NCBI RefSeq assembly: GCF_030238365.1
Contig: NZ_JASSOT010000054.1
Coordinates: 124,001-188,000 of the forward strand
Direction of reading: 5' to 3'
Origin: Lelliottia wanjuensis
Lineage (GTDB): Bacteria > Pseudomonadota > Gammaproteobacteria > Enterobacterales > Enterobacteriaceae
Length of the DNA stretch: 64,000 nt
The notes under the pieces are model-generated. The model saw only the letters and a list, made by a program, of their open reading frames with translations, did no database searches and was not told the origin of the DNA. How positions within the stretch are numbered: the first letter of the stretch is position 1; the number at the start of each line of letters is the position of its first letter. Positions 55,036 through 64,000 of the stretch are shown one piece after another. The position numbers were made by a program, and so were the translations under genes.

Positions 55036-56427
55036 CTATTTCAGCAGGCTCAGCGTCTCGGCCTGCGGGCGTCGCAGCAGTTCCAGCGCCTCTTCGAAGC
55101 TCCGCACATTGTTGTACCCCATCACCAGCCCGTAGCGTTTGCCGGAGCCGCGATACCACTCGGAGAGCGCGTTGACCTGCAACTGCTGCGCCTGCCAGCA
55201 GCGGGCGATTTCGCGGTCGCAGCTGCCTTTGGTCAGGAACGCCACGATGTGCATTCCGCCGTCGTTTTGCTCGGTGAAAAACCGCTCGCCGTAAACTTCC
55301 CGCAGGGCGGCAATCATCCAGTCGCGGCGCTGCTGATACAGCGCGCGCATCTTTTTGAGATGGCGGAAAAAGTGGCCGTCGTTAATAAAGGCGGTGAGGA
55401 TTTTTTGCGTCAGCACCGGCTGGCCGCTGGCGACGATATCCGCGCAGTCGGTAAAGGCCTCGACGGTGCTGGCGGGCATCACCAGGTAGCCCATACGCAG
55501 GGACGGCATCACGGTTTTGCTGAAGGTGCCCATAAAGATCACCCGATCGTGGCGATCGAGACTTTTTAACGAGGGCAGCACTTTGCGGGTGAAGTGAAAT
55601 TCGCCGTCGTAGTCGTCCTCAATGATCCACGCGTCATTCTGCGTCGCCCAGTCGAGCAACTGCTGTTTGCGCGGCAGCGAAAGGGTGACCGCCAGCGGGC
55701 TCTGGTGCGACGGCGTGACGATGGCGAAACGGGCGTCGCGGTGATGGCGCAGCAGATAGTCCGTATCCATACCGGAACGATCCACCGGGACGGTGTGCAG
55801 GCGCGGGACGATCCGTTTCAGCAGCTGCTGGCCCATAAAATAGCCCGGATCTTCAAACACCACTTTGTCGCTGCGGCTCGCCAGCGTGTCGAGGATCAGC
55901 CGCAGGCTGCCGCTGTACCCGCTGGTGATCAGCACCTGCTCCGCCGTGCAGGACAAGCCGCGCGAGATATTCAGATAGCTGGCAATCGCCTGACGCAGGG
56001 GAGCCCAGCCCATCACCGGCGGGTTCAGCATCTCCTCCTGACGCATGGATCGCGTCGCCTGACCCGCCAGCAGCAGCCACTTTTTATAGGGAAAACTGTC
56101 CAGCGCCGGAATGCCCGCGCGCAGAAAACCGGCGCGTTCGCGCTGGGTGATCAGGGATTCCGGCAGCGTGCCGGTCGCCTGCTCGGCGGGGACGGATGGT
56201 TTCGCCGGGAGATTCAGATCCGGATTCACCCGCGTGCCGCGCGCGCCCTGGCTGACTAGATAGCCTTCGCCGATCAGGATCGCATAGGCGGTTTCGACGG
56301 TTTTGCGTGCCACTTTCAGCTCTTCAGCCAGCACGCGAATGGCAGGCACTTTGTCGCCGGGCTTCAGCACGCCGCGCGTAATGTTGTCGCGATAGCGGGT
56401 ATAAATGTCGTGATAGCCCGATTTCAT
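55036..56427 (-). CDS. MocR/PdxR-type PLP-dependent regulator
   Basis: 463 residues. GntR winged helix at the N-terminus (KPGDKVPAIRVLAEELKVAR), linker, then a class I aminotransferase-like domain with ITSGYSGSLRLILDTL, IIEDDYDGEFHF and the PLP-lysine segment GTFSKTVMPSLRMGYLV. Closer to PdxR than the MocR gene at 52868. It is divergent from the carboxymuconolactone decarboxylase-like gene at 56529, a pairing common in enterobacteria, so that gene is the probable target. Confidence 0.9.
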   Translation of the reverse strand: MKSGYHDIYTRYRDNITRGVLKPGDKVPAIRVLAEELKVARKTVETAYAILIGEGYLVSQGARGTRVNPDLNLPAKPSVPAEQATGTLPESLITQRERAGFLRAGIPALDSFPYKKWLLLAGQATRSMRQEEMLNPPVMGWAPLRQAIASYLNISRGLSCTAEQVLITSGYSGSLRLILDTLASRSDKVVFEDPGYFMGQQLLKRIVPRLHTVPVDRSGMDTDYLLRHHRDARFAIVTPSHQSPLAVTLSLPRKQQLLDWATQNDAWIIEDDYDGEFHFTRKVLPSLKSLDRHDRVIFMGTFSKTVMPSLRMGYLVMPASTVEAFTDCADIVASGQPVLTQKILTAFINDGHFFRHLKKMRALYQQRRDWMIAALREVYGERFFTEQNDGGMHIVAFLTKGSCDREIARCWQAQQLQVNALSEWYRGSGKRYGLVMGYNNVRSFEEALELLRRPQAETLSLLK

Positions 56428-56528
56428 GTCCTACCTCGTTTCACCGGTTTTGTATCTTTTTACTATGTCATGATCGGCGTAGATTTGCCCCATCGCATTT
56501 GATATGCCGCACAATAAGAGGAAAGACA

Positions 56529-57008
56529 ATGAGCACTCGCGTTAACCACCATAAAGCCACACCTGCCCTGGCCAAAGCCCTGTCCGATCTGAGCATGGCA
56601 GTCGGCAAAACCTCCATCGAACCGGCCCTTAAGCACCTGATCGACATCCGCGTTTCCCAGCTGAACGGCTGTACGTTCTGCCTGGATATGCACTCGAAAG
56701 AGGCGAAAATCGCCGGTGAGCGCGAGCTGCGCCTGTATCACCTGACGGTCTGGCGCGAATCTCCGCTTTTCAGCGCCCGCGAGAAAGCCGCGCTGGCCTT
56801 CACCGAAGCCCTGACGCACATCACCGTGGAAGGGATCAGCGACGAGCTGTACCGCAACGTGTCCGAGCACTTCTCCGACACCGAGATTTCCGAGCTGAAC
56901 TTCGCCATCGTGGCGATCAACGCCTGGAACCGCCTGGGGATCACCTCGCGCATGGAACCTGGCGCGATGGACGTGGCTTACGGGTTGAACAAGGCTAACC
57001 TGGAATAG
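56529..57008 (+). CDS. Carboxymuconolactone decarboxylase/AhpD-like protein
   Basis: 159 residues from the ATG at 56529 (MSTRVNHHKATPALAKALSD), preceded by GAGGAAAG. The AhpD core with the redox pair is visible: LNGCTFCLDMHSKEAK (C-x-x-C plus His), followed by AALAFTEALT. Such proteins act as alkylhydroperoxidase-like disulfide reductases. It is divergent from the PdxR-type regulator. Substrate unknown. Confidence 0.92.
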   Translation: MSTRVNHHKATPALAKALSDLSMAVGKTSIEPALKHLIDIRVSQLNGCTFCLDMHSKEAKIAGERELRLYHLTVWRESPLFSAREKAALAFTEALTHITVEGISDELYRNVSEHFSDTEISELNFAIVAINAWNRLGITSRMEPGAMDVAYGLNKANLE

Positions 57009-57024
57009 TTCTTCATCGCTTAGA

Positions 57025-57132
57025 TGCCCGGTGGCGCTGCGCTTACCGGGCCTACAAGGGCAATGCCGGATGGCGTTGTGTATGACCGGGTCTAACGATT
57101 TTGTAGGCCGGATAAGCGCAGCGCCATCCGGC
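57025..57132. repeat. REP cluster (three units)
   Basis: GCCCGGTGGCGCTGCGCTTACCGGGC, GCCGGATGGCGTTGTGTATGACCGGG and the opposed GCCGGATAAGCGCAGCGCCATCCGGC in the gap before the ABM gene. Confidence 0.9.
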
Positions 57133-57214
57133 AATACCGACATTTCGCTCCTCACCGAAGCATCCCTCCTGATTCCCCTGCATGCTCTTCGAATATCACA
57201 ACGGAGAGCCAACA

Positions 57215-57541
57215 ATGATCGCAGTCCTTTTTGAAGCCCGGGCCGAACCGGCGCATCAGGCGCGCTATCTGGAGCTGGCGGCGGAGCTAAAACCGCTGCT
57301 GGCAGATATCGACGGTTTTATCGATATCGAGCGTTTTCAGAGCCTGACCACCGAGGGCAAAATTCTGTCACTGTCCTGGTGGCGGGATGAAGAGGCCATT
57401 CGCGCCTGGAAGCAAAACGTTTTTCACAAGGCGGCGCAGGCCGAGGGGCGGGCGTCGATTTTCGCCCATTACCGCATTCGCGTGGTGCAGCTGGTCCGGG
57501 AATATGGCTCGGGTGATAAGCCGGAGCAGGGCTCATGCTAA
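57215..57541 (+). CDS. ABM-domain (antibiotic biosynthesis monooxygenase-like) protein
   Basis: 108 residues from the ATG at 57215 (MIAVLFEARAEPAHQARYLE), with GGAGAG upstream. The dimeric ferredoxin-like ABM fold is suggested by FEARAEPAHQARYL, DIDGFIDIERFQS and ILSLSWWRDEEAIRAWKQN. Enzymes of this fold oxidise quinones or degrade haem, but many members have no known substrate. Its end overlaps the start of the ArsR-type gene by 7 bp, so the two are coupled. Confidence 0.88.
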   Translation: MIAVLFEARAEPAHQARYLELAAELKPLLADIDGFIDIERFQSLTTEGKILSLSWWRDEEAIRAWKQNVFHKAAQAEGRASIFAHYRIRVVQLVREYGSGDKPEQGSC

Positions 57542-58272
57542 GCTGGTGGCAAAGGTCAATCATACGTGGGCAGCCTGTGCAGAAGAAAAGTTTACCGACT
57601 GAAAACAACGACGCGCTGGAGTGTGCCGTCGCGGCGATTGCGGCGGCGATGGCCGATCCGTCACGGGTTAAAATGCTTTGCGCCCTGATGGACGGTCGCG
57701 CCTGGACCGCAACGGAACTGAGCGCGGCGGCGGACGTGGCGCCGTCAACCGCCAGCGGGCATCTGGCGCGTCTGGTGGAGGGCAAGCTCATCGTTTGTCT
57801 GTCTCAGGGGCGTCATCGCTATTATCGCCTTGCCGGGCATGATGTCGCCGAGCTGGTGGAGCAGATCATGGGGTTGTCCTGGAATCGCATCATGCCGCCG
57901 GAAACCACAGCACCGAAAACCATGCGTGAAGCGCGGACTTGCTACGACCATCTGGCGGGCACGATCGCGGTGCAGATTTACGATTTTATGCTGGCGGAAA
58001 ACTGGCTGGAGCCGGACGGTTCCGCGCTGACCGTGCTCGGGCGCGAACAGTTCCTGAAACTCGGTATTGCACTCAATACTCACTCCCGCCGCAAAGCGTG
58101 CTGCGCCTGTCTGGACTGGAGCGAGCGCCGCTTTCATATGGGCGGTGAGGCGGGTGCGGCGCTGCTGATTTTTCTGGAAACGAAAGGCTGGATCCAGCGG
58201 GTAGCGGGGTACCGGGAGGTGGTGGTGACGCCTGTCGGGAAAAGTGCCATTCATCAGCATTTTAGCCGCTAG
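57535..58272 (+). CDS. ArsR-type winged-helix regulator with C-terminal extension
   Basis: 245 residues from the ATG at 57535, which overlaps the previous gene; a GTG at 57580 (VQKKSLPTENND) is an alternative start and would give a more typical beginning. Residues ~30-100 form the ArsR helix-turn-helix (MADPSRVKMLCALMDGRAW, then TATELSAAADVAPSTASGHL). The second half contains cysteines (RKACCACLDWSERRFHMGG) that could sense metal or oxidants. It probably controls its own operon with the ABM protein. Confidence 0.87.
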   Translation: MLSWWQRSIIRGQPVQKKSLPTENNDALECAVAAIAAAMADPSRVKMLCALMDGRAWTATELSAAADVAPSTASGHLARLVEGKLIVCLSQGRHRYYRLAGHDVAELVEQIMGLSWNRIMPPETTAPKTMREARTCYDHLAGTIAVQIYDFMLAENWLEPDGSALTVLGREQFLKLGIALNTHSRRKACCACLDWSERRFHMGGEAGAALLIFLETKGWIQRVAGYREVVVTPVGKSAIHQHFSR

Positions 58273-58275
58273 CCT

Positions 58276-58348
58276 GCCCGGTGGCGCTGCGCTGACCGGG
58301 CCTACAAAACCCAAAACGTAGGCCGGATAAGTGCAGCGCCAGCAGGCA
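58276..58348. repeat. REP pair (one unit degenerate)
   Basis: GCCCGGTGGCGCTGCGCTGACCGGGC and the altered opposed unit GCCGGATAAGTGCAGCGCCAGCAGGC between converging genes. Confidence 0.85.
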
Positions 58349-58352
58349 ATAA

Positions 58353-58781
58353 TTACGCGATGATGTTGAGGGTCACATCAATATTGCCGCGGGTGGCGTT
58401 GGAGTACGGGCAAACGATGTGCGCCGCGTCGACCAGTTTTTTGGCTTCCGCTTCGTCCATGCCTGGCACGTGGATGTTCAGTTTGGCTTCGATACCAAAA
58501 CCGGTCGGCAATGGACCGATACCCACTTCGCCTTCGATAAACGCGTCTTTTGGCAGGGCGATTTTGTCACGGGCAGAGACGAACTTCATCGCGCCCAGGA
58601 AGCAGGCAGAGTAACCCGCTGCGAACAGCTGCTCTGGGTTAGTCACTTCGCCGCCCATGCCGCCCATCTCTTTCGGTACGCCCAGTTTGACGTCCAGGAC
58701 GCCATCGGAAGAGGTCGCACGGCCATCACGGCCTCCGGTGGCTTTGGCTTTGGCGGTATAAACAACTTTTTCTAAAGACAT
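58353..58781 (-). CDS. Organic hydroperoxide resistance protein Ohr (OsmC family)
   Basis: 142-residue thiol peroxidase that reduces organic hydroperoxides with lipoyl partners. The two catalytic cysteines are in [14 protein letters not shown] and [12 protein letters not shown], and the active-site Glu is in [10 protein letters not shown]. It is followed on the same strand-side by ohrR (same direction, upstream), and the promoters of both genes contain TAGTGCACGAT. Confidence 0.95.
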   Translation of the reverse strand: MSLEKVVYTAKAKATGGRDGRATSSDGVLDVKLGVPKEMGGMGGEVTNPEQLFAAGYSACFLGAMKFVSARDKIALPKDAFIEGEVGIGPLPTGFGIEAKLNIHVPGMDEAEAKKLVDAAHIVCPYSNATRGNIDVTLNIIA

Positions 58782-58810
58782 GGCAGGTTCCTCATCTTAC
58801 GGTTATGTGT

Positions 58811-58830
58811 ACTATTAAATAGTGCACGAT
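58811..58830. promoter_or_regulatory. Candidate OhrR operator before ohr
   Basis: The palindrome ACTATT-A-AATAGT (58811-58823) overlaps TAGTGCACGAT (58820-58830), 30-50 bp upstream of the ohr start. TAGTGCACGAT is repeated upstream of ohrR at 59333-59343. Confidence 0.65.
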
Positions 58831-58865
58831 ATATATGGGTGAACAGAATCTAATTAACTATAGCC

Positions 58866-59318
58866 TCAGGCGCGATGGAGCTGCTGACGCAGTTGCTCGA
58901 GCTGCTGCTTGAGCGCGAGCATGGAATCCGCATCGCACTGCGCGGCGCAGCCGACGGCCTCAGGGATACTTTTTGCCTGCTGCTGGAGCGCGCGACCGTC
59001 GTCGGTCAGCGTGACAGCGACCTGGCGCTCATCCTGGCGCGAGCGCTGACGGACAAGCAAACCGGCACTTTCCATGCGTTTCAGCAGCGGGGTGAGCGTG
59101 GCGGAATCCAGGAACAGACGCTCGCCAATCTCCGACACCGTGATGTCATCCTGCTCCCACAGAATCAGCATCACCAGATACTGCGGGTAGGTCAGGTTAA
59201 GCGGCGCCAGCAGTTGCCGGTACAGCTTATTGAGCGCCAGGTTTGCCGAGTAGAGGGCAAAACAGAGCTGGTTATCCAGCATCAGCGCAGCGGTGGTGTC
59301 GTTCGTTTTCGCGTTCAT
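58866..59318 (-). CDS. Organic peroxide sensor OhrR (MarR family)
   Basis: 150 residues with the MarR winged helix ([39 protein letters not shown]). The peroxide-sensing cysteine is present near the N-terminus in [16 protein letters not shown], with the conserved Tyr pair nearby (LYRQLL; YPQYLV). Oxidation of this Cys releases DNA and induces ohr. The gene lies 84 bp upstream of ohr in the same direction. Further cysteines (GCAAQCDAD) are close to the C-terminus. Confidence 0.93.
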   Translation of the reverse strand: MNAKTNDTTAALMLDNQLCFALYSANLALNKLYRQLLAPLNLTYPQYLVMLILWEQDDITVSEIGERLFLDSATLTPLLKRMESAGLLVRQRSRQDERQVAVTLTDDGRALQQQAKSIPEAVGCAAQCDADSMLALKQQLEQLRQQLHRA

Positions 59319-59332
59319 GAAGTGAATATAGG

Positions 59333-59343
59333 TAGTGCACGAT
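59333..59343. promoter_or_regulatory. Candidate OhrR operator before ohrR
   Basis: TAGTGCACGAT, identical to the motif upstream of ohr, 15 bp before the ohrR start. Suggests autoregulation. Confidence 0.6.
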
Positions 59344-59359
59344 TTAATTGCAAGCGATT

Positions 59360-60001
59360 TTAAGGGCAGGTGTAGCGAAGGGCTACCTGCACCGCCATTT
59401 TGCGATAGTGCTGGCGCTGGGCTTGCTCATCGGCACCGTCTTCAAACAGCAGGGTGAAAGTGTAGCTGTTGGCGACGTAATGGAAGCTAAAGCTGCTGAT
59501 CAGGCGGTGCAGATCGCGCGCATCGACGGTCTGGTTAAACAGCTGCTTCTCTTTGCCGCGCTGCAGAATTGCTTCCAGCAGTTCGAGCGCGCTGCGGTTA
59601 ACCTGACGCAGGTAGCTGGATTGCTGCATAAAGCGGCCACGCTGCATGTTCTCCATGCAGATGATGCGAATGTAATCCGGGTGATCGGCGTGATAGTCAA
59701 AGGTCGCTTCCACCAGATGGACCAGCGCTTCGACGGGCGGAAGCCCTGACAGGCTAAGCTGCTTTTCGCTGGCGCGGATCTGGGTGTAGACGTACTCCAG
59801 CGTCTGGAGATAGAGGTTCTCTTTGTTTTTATAGTGATAAACCACCATGCGTTTGGTGGTGCCAGCTTTCTCGGCAATCTGCTCCATGCGCGCGCCGTTC
59901 AAACCGTATTCGGCGAACAGAGTAATCGCGCTCTGAAAAATCTTGTCCTTCAGGCTGAAATCATCATGGTGGTCGGGGAATTCGCTGCCAGGGTTAGCCA
60001 C
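59360..60001 (-). CDS. TetR-family transcriptional regulator
   Basis: 213 residues from a GTG at 60001 ([15 protein letters not shown]), with AAGGAG five bases upstream; the GTG at 60007 is too close to that site. The TetR helix-turn-helix is clear: [42 protein letters not shown]. The C-terminal ligand domain ends near RYTCP. Neighbours are ohrR and yjjB; the target cannot be deduced. Confidence 0.9.
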   Translation of the reverse strand: MANPGSEFPDHHDDFSLKDKIFQSAITLFAEYGLNGARMEQIAEKAGTTKRMVVYHYKNKENLYLQTLEYVYTQIRASEKQLSLSGLPPVEALVHLVEATFDYHADHPDYIRIICMENMQRGRFMQQSSYLRQVNRSALELLEAILQRGKEKQLFNQTVDARDLHRLISSFSFHYVANSYTFTLLFEDGADEQAQRQHYRKMAVQVALRYTCP

Positions 60002-60066
60002 TGCCACTCCTTACATCGCCAAACAGAATGCAGGGATTATCGCCATGGCAGCGGGATAACACAAAT

Positions 60067-61307
<1,241 letters not shown>

Positions 61308-61700
61308 TTGTTGCCCTGAAAATGAGAACTGCCAGATTGCCCCTGAATGTTTACTTTTAGCACAAACCGCGGCCCGTCTGGCTCTGGGTCAGATCAACAT
61401 TTGTGCAATCAGTTGGGGCGAGGGGATCCCACGGCGTTTTTATTTATTTTATGAATGCCAATCTATTAAATATATAATTTATTAATTTAGTTTATTCTCA
61501 TTAATATTTTACGCATTCAGTATTATGTTATGCTGTTTTTTGTACTATATTATTCGCTGCTTTAGTGTTTTCTGGATTATAATTGTTCCTGTTAATATAA
61601 CCTGTACTAATTAATTCAGCGTCGGGATGACACCTGCTTTAGCGCTATGTATTCGTATTAAATGCCATAAAATTAAATCAAGAATGGATTCGGAGGGTCT
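61308..61700. promoter_or_regulatory. AT-rich divergent region between yjjP and yjjQ
   Basis: 393 bp without a gene. The part from about 61440 to 61620 is very rich in A/T with several TATAAT-like and T-rich tracts, consistent with the H-NS/StpA silencing and LeuO control known for the E. coli yjjQ-bglJ operon. A GGAGG ribosome site (61691-61696) precedes yjjQ. Confidence 0.6.
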
Positions 61701-62423
61701 ATGTCACCTGTAAAAGGAAAGTTTGGGATCGTTATAAGTAAAATTCCGGTAATGCAAACCGGTCTCGTTGGCGTGATGACTAATCATTTTCCTGAATATG
61801 ATGTGGTCTCTAGCCGCTCTCAGGATGAGCTGACGTTACAGCAGCTAAATCGCGCCTCTGTGGTGGTTGCGGATATTTCAGGGGATTACGTCGACCCGCG
61901 GGGCGCACTTGAACACTATTATTTATTATTGAGCCAATATCGGGATATCCACTGGATATTTTTGGTCTCGCGCGCCCTGTACCCCCTTGCCGTTGAGTTC
62001 CTGGTGCGCCCTGAAAGCACGCTGCTTTCGGATATGGAGCCGATTGAAGGCGTCGTCAATGCCATCCGGGCGGGCAGTGAATATTCAGACCGGATAAGCC
62101 AGGCATTGTTATCACCTGACCCGCGAAACGGTGGCGAAGAGTATAAAGCCTCGATAATGCTGACCCTCTCGGAGCGTAAAGTGTTACGTCTTCTGGGGAA
62201 AGGCTGGGGAATTAACCAAATCGCGACGTTATTGAAAAAAAGCAATAAAACCGTCAGTGCCCAAAAGAATAGCGCAATGCGTCGGTTATCACTGCACGGT
62301 AATGCGGAAATGTACGCCTGGATCAACAGCACGCAGGGAATGAGAGAGCTGAATTTAATCTCAGCCTATGGAGAGCAAAAGGAATGGAAACAAATGCCTC
62401 AGGAAGAGATATTGCTGTCGTAG
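61701..62423 (+). CDS. yjjQ: LuxR-type regulator YjjQ
   Basis: 240 residues. Receiver-like N-terminal part without a clear phosphorylation Asp set, and a C-terminal LuxR/FixJ helix-turn-helix ([40 protein letters not shown]). In E. coli YjjQ represses flagellar and capsule genes and is normally silenced by H-NS. Its last 40 bp overlap bglJ, so both regulators come from one mRNA. Confidence 0.9.
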   Translation: MSPVKGKFGIVISKIPVMQTGLVGVMTNHFPEYDVVSSRSQDELTLQQLNRASVVVADISGDYVDPRGALEHYYLLLSQYRDIHWIFLVSRALYPLAVEFLVRPESTLLSDMEPIEGVVNAIRAGSEYSDRISQALLSPDPRNGGEEYKASIMLTLSERKVLRLLGKGWGINQIATLLKKSNKTVSAQKNSAMRRLSLHGNAEMYAWINSTQGMRELNLISAYGEQKEWKQMPQEEILLS

Positions 62424-63055
62424 ACCAATGCTCAATGAGCGCCGCAGGGCTTGAACACCTTTTTGCACTCGCGCCATTAAGCCAATATCAACTTCATCTG
62501 TTTAAAGATTTCGCGAGTTTTAAAACGGCTCTTTCACAAACCCCTTTTTTCTCAGTGATCTATTCGCTCTCAGATGCGCGAGAAGAACGAAGAAACTGTC
62601 TGATTTCTCTGCGTGAACTGGCTTATTCACACAGTGAGATACAGCGTATTATCCTGGCGGCAGACGACGCAGAGGCAAGGCTGATTGGTCAGCTGTCGCC
62701 TTCTCGTCTGCACGGGATTATCAGTAAATCGGCATCGCTGGCGGAGCTGCAAAATCAGCTTGCCACCCTGCTCAGTGAAACGGGTAGCGTCAATAACAAC
62801 GAGTTTGTCCACTGGCACGGGAGCCATTGCAGAATGCTCAGCCCAACAGAGCGGGCCATTTTGCGGTATCTGGCGGCGGGCTTTTCGATACCTGAAATCG
62901 CGGAGCAGCTTGCGCGTAATATCAAAACCGTTCGCGCTCACAAATATAATGCGATGATCAAACTTGGGGTGAATTCTGACGTCGGTCTTCTGGATGCGGC
63001 GGACATTCTGGGGCATCTGCCGATGCGCGAGCCGCAGCTACGGGCTGCGTCATAG
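62384..63055 (+). CDS. bglJ: LuxR-type regulator BglJ
   Basis: 223 residues. C-terminal LuxR helix-turn-helix [20 protein letters not shown] followed by [20 protein letters not shown]. BglJ of E. coli forms a heterodimer with RcsB and activates bgl, leuO and other H-NS-silenced genes. Identity is given by the yjjP-yjjQ-bglJ order. In E. coli fhuF follows; here a YbaK-type gene and a PTS operon are next. Confidence 0.88.
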   Translation: METNASGRDIAVVDQCSMSAAGLEHLFALAPLSQYQLHLFKDFASFKTALSQTPFFSVIYSLSDAREERRNCLISLRELAYSHSEIQRIILAADDAEARLIGQLSPSRLHGIISKSASLAELQNQLATLLSETGSVNNNEFVHWHGSHCRMLSPTERAILRYLAAGFSIPEIAEQLARNIKTVRAHKYNAMIKLGVNSDVGLLDAADILGHLPMREPQLRAAS

Positions 63056-63089
63056 CCTGTCTCTGCGCCAGAGGGATCTGGCGCAACGA

Positions 63090-63548
63090 TCAAATGCAGA
63101 CATCTACCCATTTCGCCGACGTCAGCTCTGCCATTCTTTCTGGCGCGATGCGTACGGCGCTGTGGATGGAGCCCGCGGCAGGCAGCACTTCCTCATATTG
63201 TTTTAATGAAATGTCGCAGTACACGGCCAGAGGATTCTCCAGGCCAAAGGGACAGACTCCGCCGACAGGGTGTCCGGTGAGTGTCACCACTTCATCACTG
63301 CATAACATCCGCGCTTTCGCGCCAAACACGCTTTTCAGTTTTTTGTTGTCCAGGCGTGCATCGCCTTTGGCGACAACCAGTACCACTTCATTTTTGACCT
63401 TCAGTGATAAGGTTTTCGCTATCTGTCCCGGCTCGACGTGATGAGCGGCCGCGGCCAGCGCAACCGTTGCGGTGCTTTGGCTAAGCTCAATGACATCAAT
63501 ATCCGGGGCATTGTCAGCAAAAAATTGTCGTACAGACTGCAAACTCAT
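63090..63548 (-). CDS. YbaK/EbsC-family aminoacyl-tRNA deacylase-like protein
   Basis: 152 residues with the trans-editing fold of YbaK/ProX/INS proteins: GQIAKTLSLKVKNEVVLVVA with the conserved Lys, LDNKKLKSVFGAKARML, then TGHPVGGVCPFGLENPL and a basic-acidic tail ending AKWVDVCI. Family members deacylate mischarged tRNAs such as Cys- or Ala-tRNA-Pro. It converges on bglJ. The exact substrate is undetermined. Confidence 0.9.
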   Translation of the reverse strand: MSLQSVRQFFADNAPDIDVIELSQSTATVALAAAAHHVEPGQIAKTLSLKVKNEVVLVVAKGDARLDNKKLKSVFGAKARMLCSDEVVTLTGHPVGGVCPFGLENPLAVYCDISLKQYEEVLPAAGSIHSAVRIAPERMAELTSAKWVDVCI

Positions 63549-63666
63549 TGTTATCTCCTGACAAATATCCTGCGTAATCTGTCATAAGAAATTATGCTCT
63601 GTAAATATCTCTTAGGTAACAAATATCCTGTTCACCCGATTTCTGGATCGCCTTCACATTCACGGA

Positions 63667-63687
63667 AACCGGTTACAGTAACCGGTT
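63667..63687. promoter_or_regulatory. LacI-type operator (two AACCGGTT cores) before the PTS gene
   Basis: AACCGGTTAC-A-GTAACCGGTT is a perfect inverted repeat with 10-bp arms; each arm contains AACCGGTT, the core of LacI-family operators such as those of AscG. It lies 190 bp upstream of the EIIC start. In 63549-63876 I see no gene and no other clear site. Confidence 0.7.
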
Positions 63688-63876
63688 GCAGAGTGCACGG
63701 GAGAGATTAATACTGACGATGTAACTTCCCCTGTATCCCATAATAAGAGTCGATTATGAAACCAATCAGTCCGAGCTGTACCGCTGGTAAACGAACTGGC
63801 AAGGTGGTGACACTGATATGTGGAACACCGTGTGGCGCGTTTGCGTCCAAACTGAACGTCTGACAGGAGAGCCACA

Positions 63877-64000
63877 ATGTCTGCCAACCATGCTGCGTTT
63901 AATCTTATTTTCCGATTCGTTGAAAACTATGTCAGTCCCGTCGCCGGGCGCATCTCATCCCAGCGTCACGTGATGGCGATTCGCGACGGATTTATTTCCG
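63877..64000 (+). CDS. PTS EIIC component, cellobiose/lactose family (5' part only)
   Basis: The window ends 41 codons into this gene. From the ATG at 63877, preceded by CAGGAGAGCC, it reads MSANHAAFNLIFRFVENYVS, PVAGRISSQRHVMAIRDGFI and on. The P-V-A-G-x-I-x-x-Q-R-H-x-x-A-I-R-D-G-F pattern is the usual N-terminus of cellobiose/chitobiose-type EIIC membrane proteins. It would import a beta-glucoside or similar sugar; the rest of the operon is outside. Confidence 0.85.
   Translation, partial: MSANHAAFNLIFRFVENYVSPVAGRISSQRHVMAIRDGFIS

Noticed and set aside
63660-63887. 75-codon minus-strand frame opposite the PTS promoter region
   Set aside because: It overlaps the operator and the EIIC ribosome site and has no supporting start signal.

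Overview
The window looks like a chromosome segment from a member of the Enterobacteriaceae close to Enterobacter, Leclercia or Lelliottia. The backbone genes run in an order partly shared with E. coli and Salmonella (treCBR, mgtA, ridA, pyrIB, an arginine deiminase cluster, tabA, argI, rraB, miaE, leuX, symE, yjjBP, yjjQ-bglJ). The backbone is GC-rich, carries REP/BIME palindromes, and includes a chromosomal fosA. The genus is an inference from gene content, not a measured assignment.

Left part (1-24 kb): trehalose uptake and cleavage with its TreR repressor and operator; the Mg2+ importer mgtA behind a leader that encodes an MgtL-type peptide; a secreted GH20 beta-hexosaminidase; a two-gene cassette of unknown function bracketed by a duplicated 3' end of the hexosaminidase gene; a SymE-family gene enclosed by ~270-bp inverted repeats; ridA; pyrBI with its PyrL attenuator; a five-gene arginine deiminase (ADI) cluster with its own ArgR paralogue; then tabA, argI with two ARG boxes, rraB, miaE, an unknown anchored protein and tRNA-Leu(CAA).

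Island (24-39.7 kb): a P4-type integrase sits directly downstream of leuX. It is followed by markedly AT-rich DNA holding a complete Druantia type I anti-phage system (druABCDE), then a translationally coupled two-gene unit (a 349-aa soluble protein plus a 183-aa four-helix membrane protein) that I cannot identify. The far side is a decayed IS3-family transposase and a canonical symE. I found no second att copy.

Right part (40-64 kb): a LacI-regulated intracellular GH5-type hydrolase with a GPH sugar symporter; a second tryptophanyl-tRNA synthetase preceded by what reads as a classic Trp-codon transcription attenuator (leader peptide with tandem Trp codons and overlapping hairpins); fosA; small VOC, DeoR, ClpP-like and SH3 genes; roxA; an AraC regulator with a TonB siderophore receptor and a Fur-like box; two MocR-type regulators; carboxymuconolactone decarboxylase-like, ABM and ArsR genes; ohr/ohrR with shared operator motifs; a TetR regulator; the yjjPB transporter; the yjjQ-bglJ regulators; a YbaK-type deacylase; and the start of a cellobiose-type PTS EIIC gene behind a tandem LacI-type operator.

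The items most worth a second look are the trpS2 attenuator, the unidentified coupled pair beside Druantia, the inverted-repeat-enclosed SymE gene, and the repeat-bracketed two-gene cassette.
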